A DNA stretch of 16,562 nucleotides from Bacillota bacterium (GTDB lineage: Bacteria > Bacillota > Dethiobacteria > Dethiobacterales > Dethiobacteraceae). Both the position numbers and the translations under genes were made by a program. The notes beneath the pieces were generated by a model. That model did not search any database and was not told the DNA's origin. It saw nothing but the letters and a program-made list of their open reading frames with translations. This document shows, piece by piece, positions 1-5,659 of the stretch; the first letter of the stretch is position 1; every line of letters begins with the position of its first letter. The stretch covers positions 1-16,562 of the forward strand of contig DUUE01000008.1 of the NCBI GenBank assembly GCA_012841735.1, in the 5' to 3' direction.

Positions 1-26
1 AGGTTCAAATCCTGCCCCCGCAACCA
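1..26 (+). tRNA. 3' end of initiator tRNA-fMet (partial, cut by window edge)
   Basis: Only the 3' part of the T arm and the acceptor strand are present. The TTCAAAT T loop is followed by CCTGC, the acceptor strand CCCCGCA, discriminator A and an encoded CCA (24-26). An acceptor strand ending in A at position 72 fits the initiator tRNA, whose C1-A72 mismatch is a known hallmark; from memory the fragment matches the B. subtilis and E. coli initiator 3' ends closely. The anticodon lies outside the window, so the identity is inferred. Confidence 0.85.
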
Positions 27-37
27 CTGAAAACCGG

Positions 38-64
38 CACCCTTGACAAAAGGGTGTTTTTTTT
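38..64 (+). terminator. Intrinsic terminator of the tRNA unit
   Basis: A 7-bp stem (CACCCTT pairing with AAGGGTG) with a 5-nt loop is followed directly by eight T residues (57-64). It starts 12 nt after the tRNA CCA, so it should end the tRNA transcript. Confidence 0.9.
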
Positions 65-137
65 GGCAATTTACTGCAGGACAAAAAGATATACATTTTA
101 TAATTTTGCTTGCATTTAATGGAAACACGATACATAG

Positions 138-166
138 TTGACAATCGCTGTATATTAAGGTAAGCT
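138..166 (+). promoter_or_regulatory. Probable sigma-A promoter of the Gre-family gene
   Basis: A perfect -35 hexamer TTGACA (138-143) lies in an AT-rich stretch. At the ideal 17-nt spacing the -10 would be TAAGCT (161-166), a weak match. A better -10-like hexamer, TATAAC (166-171), sits at 22 nt, which is too far. A promoter is likely here because a terminator separates the tRNA from the gene, but the -10 assignment is uncertain. Confidence 0.45.
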
Positions 167-176
167 ATAACTGTAC

Positions 177-208
177 GGGTGTAACGCTGTTAGGATAGCG
201 TGACGCCC
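177..208 (+). promoter_or_regulatory. Stable hairpin in the 5' leader of the Gre-family gene
   Basis: GGGTGT (177-182) pairs with ACGCCC (203-208) with one G-T wobble. After an A/G mismatch, ACGCT (184-188) pairs with AGCGT (197-201). The loop is 8 nt. No T tract follows, so it is not a terminator. It lies just downstream of the putative promoter and about 55 nt before the start codon, and could affect mRNA stability or regulation. I do not recognise it as a known riboswitch. Confidence 0.45.
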
Positions 209-263
209 TTCCGTTTTATTTGGGGATATACCATTAAATGGATAATTATCTGGAGGGAGTTTC

Positions 264-716
264 ATGTCAGCAGAACTACGGCAGTCCGAGACCATCTTCA
301 CCAGCCTTGTCAGGCAGCTGGCCGAGCTTGAGGCCGGGAAGAGCAAGCTGCTGGAACAGTATTTCCCTGAACCGTCCCAGGAACGTGATGCCTTTGAAGC
401 GCTGCTGGAAAAATATGTCCACCACTTGGAAGGGCTTCTGCAAGACCAGAAAGACCGGGAACGGGTCAACGGTGAGGTGCCTTTTGTCACTATCGGCAGT
501 GCGGTTGAAGTGGTAGATGCAGAAGCGGAGGAAGTGTTTAAATACAGGATTGTCAATCCGGAAAAAGTAAATCCTGTGGCGGGGGATATATCTTATCTGT
601 CACCGGTGGGCAAATCATTACTTTTGAAAAAAGTAGGGGATGAAGTTACTGTCAAAGCGCCCGGCGGTGTCTTTCGCTACCGCATTAAAGCCATTGAGTG
701 GGCCGACGCCGTTTAG
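264..716 (+). CDS. GreA/GreB-family transcription elongation factor, divergent N-terminus
   Basis: The product has 150 residues, close to the usual Gre length of about 158. The C-terminal half (about 75-150) is a recognisable Gre FKBP-like domain, with SPVGKSLLLKK followed by GDEVTVKAPGG and a final strand RYRIKAIE. Residues 5-66 are Gln/Glu/Leu-rich and should form the antiparallel coiled coil that Gre factors insert into the RNA polymerase secondary channel. The canonical tip (GDLKENAEY in E. coli GreA, with two catalytic acidic residues) is replaced by a PEPSQERDAFEA segment. That segment is still acidic (E36, E40, D42, E45) but does not match the motif. It could therefore be a true cleavage factor, a Gfh-like inhibitor, or another channel-binding regulator. 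ATG at 264 is preceded by GGAGGGAG (252-259). It has its own leader and probably its own promoter, with the Lon-like protease gene downstream. Confidence 0.85.
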   Translation: MSAELRQSETIFTSLVRQLAELEAGKSKLLEQYFPEPSQERDAFEALLEKYVHHLEGLLQDQKDRERVNGEVPFVTIGSAVEVVDAEAEEVFKYRIVNPEKVNPVAGDISYLSPVGKSLLLKKVGDEVTVKAPGGVFRYRIKAIEWADAV

Positions 717-722
717 CGGCGT
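706..722 (+). terminator. Hairpin enclosing the Gre-family stop codon (weak terminator?)
   Basis: ACGCCG (706-711) and CGGCGT (717-722) form a 6-bp stem whose 5-nt loop TTTAG contains the TAG stop codon (714-716). It is followed by TAAATTTT, a poor T tract. It could terminate weakly or protect the 3' end; a terminating ribosome would melt it. Confidence 0.4.
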
Positions 723-744
723 TAAATTTTAACAAATTCTTAAA

Positions 745-774
745 AGGCGCGACCTGTTCTTGTCCGGTGCGCCT
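745..774. promoter_or_regulatory. Inverted repeat overlapping the lon -35 region (possible operator)
   Basis: AGGCGC (745-750) pairs with GCGCCT (769-774), and inside it ACC (752-754) pairs with GGT (766-768), leaving an 11-nt loop. The -35 hexamer TTGTCC (760-765) lies inside this element, and its right arm covers the spacer. A repressor bound here would block RNA polymerase. As RNA, the same bases could fold in the 3' UTR of the upstream Gre gene. No T run follows. It does not resemble the CIRCE (HrcA) or CtsR heat-shock operators. Confidence 0.4.
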
Positions 775-788
775 CTGACTGCTATAAT
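760..788 (+). promoter_or_regulatory. Extended -10 sigma-A promoter of the Lon-like protease gene
   Basis: TTGTCC (760-765), a 17-nt spacer and a perfect TATAAT (783-788), preceded by the extended -10 dinucleotide TG (780-781). Transcription should start near 794-796, leaving a leader of about 160 nt before the start codon at 956. Confidence 0.8.
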
Positions 789-806
789 GAAAAAAAATAC
801 ATTTTT

Positions 807-837
807 GAGCCGGCAGCAGACCGGCTCGCTTTATTTT
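807..837 (+). terminator. Hairpin with T-rich tail at the start of the lon leader (terminator or attenuator)
   Basis: GAGCCGG (807-813) pairs perfectly with CCGGCTC (821-827) around a 7-nt loop, followed by GCTTTATTTT. It may be the real terminator of the upstream Gre transcript. It also starts only about 12 nt after the predicted lon transcription start, so it could act as an attenuator or as a stabilising 5' hairpin. The interrupted T tract makes termination efficiency uncertain. Confidence 0.55.
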
Positions 838-955
838 GCTGTCAGAAGCCCGGGTGAGGCAGCGTAATTTTGTTGGCGGAGGAAAGTTGGAAGCAGGAAT
901 ATCCCGCCGGAGGGAAAAATAAATTTTTTCAGTATGTTCAAAAGGAGGAATATCT

Positions 956-3358
956 ATGAAGCACCGGACATTAAAACCGGAAGAGCTGCGCCTGAACTGC
1001 GATCCGGCACAATTTGAATTTGAAACAACGGAAACACTTGCACCGCTGGAGGGAATTATCGGCCAGGAAAGAGCAGTGCGTGCCATGGAATTCGGCCTGA
1101 AAATCAAAAGGCACGGATATAATATATTCATGACCGGTCAGACCGGAACAGGCAAAAATTCTTATGCCCAGACTCTTGTCAGTGAAATTGCCGCCGGTGA
1201 GGAAGTACCCCTCGACTGGTGTTATGTTTATAATTTTGCCGATCCGGGCCATCCCAAGGCTTTGTGCCTTCCCAGCGGCCAGGGATCAGTTTTCGTGAGG
1301 GAAATGGAAGAGCTGGTGGAGGCCTTGAAGCTGGAAATCCCCAAGGCTTTTGATGCGGATGACTATGAAAGGCAGAAAGCGGAGATTTTCCGCCGTTTTC
1401 AGGAAAAACGGGCACAACTGCTGGAACAAGTGGCCCAGATGGCGGAAGAACAGGGGTTTATCCTGAAACGGGCCAGCACCGGTTTTGTCAGTGTTCCGCT
1501 GGTGGACGGCAGGGAAATCAATAATGAAGAATATGAGAATCTGCCGGAAGACGTTAAGGAAAAGCTGGACCGCAAATCCAGTGAGTTGCAGCTCTCCGCC
1601 CTGAAGATAATGCGTCAGGTCCAGGCGGCGGAGAAAGAAATGAAAGAACGGATAAAGGAACTGGAAAACAGGATCGGTCTTTTTGCTGTAGGTTATCTGA
1701 TTGATGAACTCATGGAACGTTATGCCGGGTATCCTGATGTGGCTGACTACCTGAGGGCAGTCAGCAAAGATGTGTTGGAGAACCTGGATGATTTCCGGAC
1801 GGGACAGGCGGAGGAAATGCCTTTCCCCTGGCTGAAGCGCAGGGAGGATCCCGGTTATAAATATCGTGTCAACCTGGTGGTGGACAACAAGGACACCCGC
1901 GGGGCACCTGTCATCATTGAGAATAACCCGACTTATTACAATCTGATCGGGCGGGTGGAATATGAAAACAAACTGGGCATGGTTACTACCGACTACACCA
2001 TGATCAAAGCCGGTTCCCTGCTGAAAGCCAACGGTGGCTACCTGATCCTGCAGGCCCGTGATGTGCTGGCCAATCCGGGCGCCTGGGACGGGCTGAAGCG
2101 TGTCCTGAAAACCAGGGAAGTAGTGATGGAGAACCTGGGGGAACAGTCCGGGTTGCTGGCCATGTCCACCCTGCGGCCGCAGGCCATTCCCATCAACGTG
2201 AAAGTTATTCTGGTTGGCAGTCCTGAACTGTATCAGCTGTTATATGATCTGGATGAGGACTTCAGCAAACTCTTTAAAATAAAAGCCGATTTTGATACTG
2301 AAATGGATGCCGGCCGGGAAAAAATGAGCCAGATGGCCAGCTTTATCGCTTCACACGCGGAAAAAGAAGGAGTGCGTCATTTTGACCGCACCGGTGTGGC
2401 ACGTCTGGTGGAGTACAGTGCCCGCCTGGCCGACCATCAACAGAAATTAAGTACACGTTTTAATGAAATTGTGGAAATAATTTATGAGGCGGATGCATGG
2501 GCGGCGCTGGAAGGCCGCAGGCTGATCAGCGGCAGCCATGTACAGAAAGCCGTGGCGGAAAAAATTTACCGTTCCGATAAATATGAAGAAAAAATGCTGG
2601 AACAGCTGTCGGACGGCACACATCTGCTTGATCTTGACGGGGCCAAAGTGGGCCAGATAAACGGCCTTTCCGTTTTAAACAGCGGGGATTACATTTTCGG
2701 CAGGCCGTCACGCATTACTGCCGTTACCTACCTGGGCAGGGAAGGCATTATTAATATTGAACGTGAAACAAAAATGAGCGGACGTATCCATGATAAAGGA
2801 CTGCTGACGCTCTCCGGCTACCTGGCGGCCAGATTTGCCCAGAAATTCCCCTTGTCGCTGTCGGCCAGCATTACTTTTGAGCAGCTATATTCCGGGATAG
2901 ACGGTGACAGCGCCTCCAGCGCGGAACTGTACGCCATCCTTTCCAGTCTTTCCGGGTTGCCCCTGCGGCAGGATATAGCGGTCACCGGTTCAGTCAACCA
3001 GTTTGGTGAAATCCAGCCCATCGGCGGCGTTACATACAAGGTGGAGGGTTTTTACAAAGCCTGTAAACTGCGGGGGCTGACCGGCAAACAGGGTGTTATG
3101 ATCCCGGTGCAAAACATTAAACACCTGAACCTGAACGATGAAGTGGTGGAAGCTGTTAAAGCCGGTCAATTCCATCTTTACCCGGTGGCCACGGTGGAAG
3201 AAGGCATCGAAATCCTGACGGGGGTAAGTGCCGGGGAGGCCGACGCTGAAGGCATCTATCCCCCGGATACCGTGTTCGGCCGTGTTGCCGCCAGACTGGC
3301 AACATACAATAAACTGCTGCAGCAGGCCAAAGGGGACGAAGAAGAACAGACGGAATAA
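956..3358 (+). CDS. ATP-dependent serine protease, LonB-like family (COG1067)
   Basis: This 800-residue protein has an AAA+ module followed by a C-terminal Lon protease domain, and degrades proteins in the cytoplasm using ATP. The Walker A segment GQTGTGKN is at residues 61-68; the usual Ser/Thr after the lysine is Asn here. A coiled-coil-rich insertion follows (about 130-240, many Glu/Lys/Gln). The family-typical NGGYLILQARDVL segment near 358-370 is in the Walker B region. The catalytic dyad is S652 (in GDSASSAE) and K695 (in GGVTYKVEG), 43 residues apart, the same spacing as Ser679/Lys722 in E. coli Lon. There is no classical Lon N-terminal domain and no membrane anchor, which separates it from LonA and from archaeal membrane LonB. 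ATG at 956 has a near-perfect AAAGGAGG site upstream (941-948). It is transcribed alone or with mnmH. Confidence 0.93.
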   Translation: MKHRTLKPEELRLNCDPAQFEFETTETLAPLEGIIGQERAVRAMEFGLKIKRHGYNIFMTGQTGTGKNSYAQTLVSEIAAGEEVPLDWCYVYNFADPGHPKALCLPSGQGSVFVREMEELVEALKLEIPKAFDADDYERQKAEIFRRFQEKRAQLLEQVAQMAEEQGFILKRASTGFVSVPLVDGREINNEEYENLPEDVKEKLDRKSSELQLSALKIMRQVQAAEKEMKERIKELENRIGLFAVGYLIDELMERYAGYPDVADYLRAVSKDVLENLDDFRTGQAEEMPFPWLKRREDPGYKYRVNLVVDNKDTRGAPVIIENNPTYYNLIGRVEYENKLGMVTTDYTMIKAGSLLKANGGYLILQARDVLANPGAWDGLKRVLKTREVVMENLGEQSGLLAMSTLRPQAIPINVKVILVGSPELYQLLYDLDEDFSKLFKIKADFDTEMDAGREKMSQMASFIASHAEKEGVRHFDRTGVARLVEYSARLADHQQKLSTRFNEIVEIIYEADAWAALEGRRLISGSHVQKAVAEKIYRSDKYEEKMLEQLSDGTHLLDLDGAKVGQINGLSVLNSGDYIFGRPSRITAVTYLGREGIINIERETKMSGRIHDKGLLTLSGYLAARFAQKFPLSLSASITFEQLYSGIDGDSASSAELYAILSSLSGLPLRQDIAVTGSVNQFGEIQPIGGVTYKVEGFYKACKLRGLTGKQGVMIPVQNIKHLNLNDEVVEAVKAGQFHLYPVATVEEGIEILTGVSAGEADAEGIYPPDTVFGRVAARLATYNKLLQQAKGDEEEQTE

Positions 3359-3381
3359 GCTCCATCTCTTGAAGCATGTAC

Positions 3382-3410
3382 TTGAGTTTGCAGGTACAAT
3401 CAGTTACAAT
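3382..3410 (+). promoter_or_regulatory. Sigma-A promoter of mnmH-trmL
   Basis: TTGAGT (3382-3387), a 17-nt spacer and TACAAT (3405-3410; five of six to consensus). Transcription should start near 3416-3418, only a few bases before the ATG at 3425. This favours the downstream GTG as the mnmH start. Confidence 0.65.
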
Positions 3411-3439
3411 AAGGGCGGAAAAAAATGCAAAGGCGTCTG

Positions 3440-3448
3440 AGGGAAGGT
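3440..3448 (+). promoter_or_regulatory. Ribosome binding site that decides the mnmH start
   Basis: GAGGGAAGG lies 9 nt before the GTG at 3458. The alternative ATG at 3425 has only a weak GGGCGG before it and would sit at the very 5' end of the transcript. Confidence 0.55.
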
Positions 3449-3457
3449 TGCCGGGAC

Positions 3458-4534
3458 GTGAAAGCACTGACTGTTGAGACTTACCTGCAAAACAGCAAAG
3501 ATTACTGTCTGATTGATGTCCGTTCACCGGGGGAGTACGGTGAAGCTCATATCCCCGGAGCGGTTAATGTCCCCCTTTTTACTGATGCAGAAAGGGTACA
3601 GGTAGGTATTGCCTATAAACAAGAAGGGACCGACCGGGCAAAACAGGTCGGTCTCCGGTTTGTTGCTGCACGCCTGCCGCAGATGGTGGAACAAATTCTG
3701 GCCGCGGCCGGGGAGAAAAAAATAGTCTTTTACTGCTGGCGGGGCGGCATGCGCAGCCGCAGTATGAGTTACCTGCTGGCAGCGCTGAACTATCCCGTTT
3801 ATCAGTTAACGGGCGGGTATAAAGCTTTCCGCCGCCATATTAACCGTTTTCACGAAACATATAACATTAAAGTTCCTGTCTTTGTGCTGAACGGCCTGAC
3901 GGGAGTGGGAAAAACGCAAATGCTGGCACTGCTTGCCGGGCGGGGGATCCCGGTCCTGGACCTGGAGAGCATGGCCAATCACCGCGGTTCCGCATTCGGT
4001 TCCGTGGGACTGGGAGCACCGCGCAGCCAGAAGGATTTTGATGCGCTGCTGGCAGTGGCGCTCATGGAAAGAAAAGACGCTCACTGCCTGGTTGTGGAGG
4101 GCGAAGGCAAAAGAATCGGACCGGTGCACCTGCCGGAGTACTTGTTTGCGGCCATGGAAAAAGGACCTCATATCCTGCTGGTGGCGGATCTAAACGTCCG
4201 GGTGGAACGGATTGTATCGGAATACCGCGGGCACGGCGATACGGCTGCAGAACTGGCAACGGCCATTTACGGTCTGCAAAAAAAACTGGGGAAGGCAAAG
4301 TGCGATGCCTTGGCGGACAAAATCCAGCGCCGGCTGTATGCAGAAGTCGTACTGGAGTTGTGCCGCGGGTATTATGACCTGTATTACCGTGACTCGCGCC
4401 GGGCAAGAGAAGATTACCTGGCCATTGTGAACGTGAATGACCTGGAGCGGGGAGCGGATGAAGTGGCGGCAGTCATTACGGCTTACCTGGACGGCAGGAA
4501 TGCGTGCGGGGGGGAGCACACCACATGCATGTAG
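3458..4534 (+). CDS. mnmH: tRNA 2-selenouridine synthase MnmH (SelU/YbbB)
   Basis: It replaces the sulfur of 2-thiouridine at tRNA wobble position 34 with selenium from selenophosphate, through a geranylated intermediate (known for the family). An N-terminal rhodanese domain (about 1-125) carries LIDVRSPGEY and the active-site loop YCWRGGMRSR, with catalytic C93. A P-loop GLTGVGKT (146-153) opens the C-terminal ATPase-like domain. I chose GTG 3458 because the family's first strand begins at KALTVETYL and because of the ribosome site and promoter placement; an ATG at 3425 would add 11 residues. The length of 358 is normal. The last codons overlap trmL by 10 nt, so the two are likely translationally coupled. 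The selenophosphate synthetase gene selD is not in this window but should exist in the genome. Confidence 0.92.
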   Translation: MKALTVETYLQNSKDYCLIDVRSPGEYGEAHIPGAVNVPLFTDAERVQVGIAYKQEGTDRAKQVGLRFVAARLPQMVEQILAAAGEKKIVFYCWRGGMRSRSMSYLLAALNYPVYQLTGGYKAFRRHINRFHETYNIKVPVFVLNGLTGVGKTQMLALLAGRGIPVLDLESMANHRGSAFGSVGLGAPRSQKDFDALLAVALMERKDAHCLVVEGEGKRIGPVHLPEYLFAAMEKGPHILLVADLNVRVERIVSEYRGHGDTAAELATAIYGLQKKLGKAKCDALADKIQRRLYAEVVLELCRGYYDLYYRDSRRAREDYLAIVNVNDLERGADEVAAVITAYLDGRNACGGEHTTCM

Positions 4535-4983
4535 TCCTGGTAGAACCGGAAATACCGCCCAACACGGGAAATATTTCGCGGACCTGCGCCGCTACCGGCA
4601 CCACACTCCACCTGGTGGAACCGCTCGGTTTTTCATTGTCAGAGCGGCACCTCAGGCGCGCAGGCCTGGATTACTGGGAGCACTTGCAGCTTGTACTGCA
4701 TCCGGACCTTATGGCATTCCTTGCGCAGGTGGAGGGGAAGCGGCTGTGGCTTTTGACCACAAAGGGAACACGTTTCTATACCGACGTTAAGTATGAGCCC
4801 GATGACTGCCTGCTTTTTGGCCGGGAAACGGCCGGCCTGCCCGACTGGCTGCTTGCCAGATACCCCGACCGTTGCCTGCGCATTCCCATGGGACCCGGGA
4901 TACGTTCCCTGAATCTTTCCAACGCCGTGGCCATTGTGCTGTATGAAGCGCTGCGCCAGCAGGGCTTTGCCGGGCTGGGTTAA
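4525..4983 (+). CDS. trmL: tRNA (cytidine/uridine-34-2'-O)-methyltransferase TrmL
   Basis: A small SPOUT-class (trefoil-knot) methyltransferase of 152 residues that uses S-adenosylmethionine to methylate the ribose of wobble nucleotide 34 in tRNA-Leu isoacceptors (family knowledge). It shows the three family motifs in order: PEIPPNTGNISRTCAATG near the N-terminus, FGRETAGLP in the middle, and IPMGPGIRSLNLSNAVAIVL near the C-terminus, which forms the knot and cofactor pocket. The family begins at MHVVLVEPEIPPNTGN, so ATG 4525 is chosen over the upstream in-frame ATG at 4504. A G-rich ribosome site (4508-4515) precedes it, and the start lies inside the end of mnmH. Confidence 0.93.
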   Translation: MHVVLVEPEIPPNTGNISRTCAATGTTLHLVEPLGFSLSERHLRRAGLDYWEHLQLVLHPDLMAFLAQVEGKRLWLLTTKGTRFYTDVKYEPDDCLLFGRETAGLPDWLLARYPDRCLRIPMGPGIRSLNLSNAVAIVLYEALRQQGFAGLG

Positions 4984-5002
4984 AGGCGGCAACGGCATAC
5001 CC

Positions 5003-5031
5003 TTGACTTTTGCACCGGCAGGATGTATGCT
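5003..5031 (+). promoter_or_regulatory. csoR-copZ promoter
   Basis: TTGACT (5003-5008), a 17-nt spacer and TATGCT (5026-5031). The predicted transcription start, near 5038, lies directly before the palindromic operator. Confidence 0.7.
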
Positions 5032-5042
5032 GGTGGAGAAAG

Positions 5043-5065
5043 ACCCCCCTATAGGGGGAGGGGGT
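5043..5065. promoter_or_regulatory. CsoR-type operator (GC-rich palindrome)
   Basis: A perfect 14-bp palindrome CCCCCTATAGGGGG (5045-5058) continues into AGGGGGTA. C-tract/G-tract pseudo-palindromes of this kind are the known DNA target of CsoR-family repressors. It overlaps the start of the transcript, and its right flank merges with the csoR ribosome binding site, so bound CsoR should block its own operon until Cu(I) releases it. Confidence 0.8.
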
Positions 5066-5074
5066 AGGTAGAGG

Positions 5075-5338
5075 ATGCAGGGCAAAAAAAAAGAAGAAAC
5101 GCTGCGCCGCCTGAGGACGTCTGTGGGCCACCTGAAGGCTGTGGAGCAGATGGTGACTGAAGACAGGTATTGTGCAGATATCCTGCTGCAACTGTCGGCA
5201 GTGATAGCTTCCCTGAAAAAGACGAGCAATATTATTCTGGAAAATCATCTGGAAACCTGCCTGCGGGCGGCAATGCGCCGCGGCGAGGATGAAGAAGTAA
5301 TCAGGGAACTGAAAAGCTTCCTCAATTTTAAAATCTGA
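5075..5338 (+). CDS. csoR: Copper-sensing transcriptional repressor CsoR
   Basis: An 87-residue all-helical protein of the CsoR/RcnR/FrmR (DUF156) family. The Cu(I) ligand set is visible as C33 (RYCADIL), H58 and C62 (NHLETC). The C-H-x3-C arrangement is diagnostic of copper-type members, as opposed to the persulfide or formaldehyde sensors. Family members form dimers or tetramers that bind GC-rich palindromes and dissociate when Cu(I) binds. The operator at 5045-5058 and the copper chaperone gene 17 nt downstream agree with that role. The start at 5075 uses a G-rich ribosome site that is part of the operator flank. Confidence 0.92.
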   Translation: MQGKKKEETLRRLRTSVGHLKAVEQMVTEDRYCADILLQLSAVIASLKKTSNIILENHLETCLRAAMRRGEDEEVIRELKSFLNFKI

Positions 5339-5355
5339 AAACGGGAGGCGGCATA

Positions 5356-5565
5356 ATGGCCGAAAAAAGAATTCTGAAAGTGGACGGAATGTCATGTAAT
5401 CATTGCAAAATGCGGGTGGAAAAAGCTTTAAAATCCCTGGACGGCGTACATGAGGCCGTCGTGGACCTGGCGCAGGGAACGGCAGAAGTGGAATATGATG
5501 CCGCCAAAGTCAGCCTGGGAGCACTGATCACGGCCGTCGCAGATGCCGGCTACACGGCCCAATAG
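5356..5565 (+). CDS. copZ: Copper chaperone CopZ (heavy-metal-associated domain)
   Basis: A 69-residue single HMA domain with the metal-binding loop GMSCNHC (C14 and C17), followed by a typical ferredoxin-like core. Such proteins carry Cu(I) in the cytoplasm and normally hand it to the P1B-type ATPase CopA. ATG 5356 is preceded by GGGAGGCGG. It is the second gene of the CsoR-controlled unit and is followed by a terminator. CopA, the expected partner, is not adjacent. The histidine in CNHC is the commonly variable position of the CxxC loop. Confidence 0.93.
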   Translation: MAEKRILKVDGMSCNHCKMRVEKALKSLDGVHEAVVDLAQGTAEVEYDAAKVSLGALITAVADAGYTAQ

Positions 5566-5616
5566 CAAGACAAAACGACGGCCGTCAGGGCCGGGGAGCA
5601 ACAGGGACAGGGCAAG

Positions 5617-5656
5617 AAAAAACAGCGGAAGGCGTGTTTAATTTCCGCTGTTTTTG
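5617..5656. terminator. Bidirectional terminator between copZ and the AI-2E gene
   Basis: ACAGCGGAA (5622-5630) pairs with TTCCGCTGT (5643-5651). An A run stands on the left (5617-5622) and a T run on the right (5651-5655), so it can end transcripts from both sides. The loop is 12 nt. It serves the rightward csoR-copZ unit and the leftward AI-2E-family gene, which stops at 5660. Confidence 0.85.
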
Positions 5657-5659
5657 TTT

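Larger units (their letters stand above)
113..241. repeat. Inverted pair CATTTAATGG / CCATTAAATG flanking the promoter
   Basis: CATTTAATGG (113-122) and its exact reverse complement CCATTAAATG (231-240) lie about 110 nt apart, on either side of the TTGACA promoter element and the leader hairpin. Each copy is itself nearly palindromic; the right one is CCATT-A-AATGG (231-241). This is the layout of a paired operator, but ten AT-rich bases could also recur by chance. No regulator is implied by the sequence. Confidence 0.3.

Noticed and set aside
789..955. T-box or known riboswitch in the lon leader
   Set aside because: No T-box sequence or conserved riboswitch core was seen; only simple hairpins (807-827 and a weak 875-908 pairing) are present.
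4639..5395. Leftward open frames spanning trmL, csoR and the copper operator
   Set aside because: They cross three well-supported genes or sites on the + strand and show no recognisable domain.
5577..5586. Perfect 10-bp palindrome GACGGCCGTC after copZ
   Set aside because: GC-rich palindromes this short arise by chance, there is no T tract, and a proper terminator follows 30 nt later.
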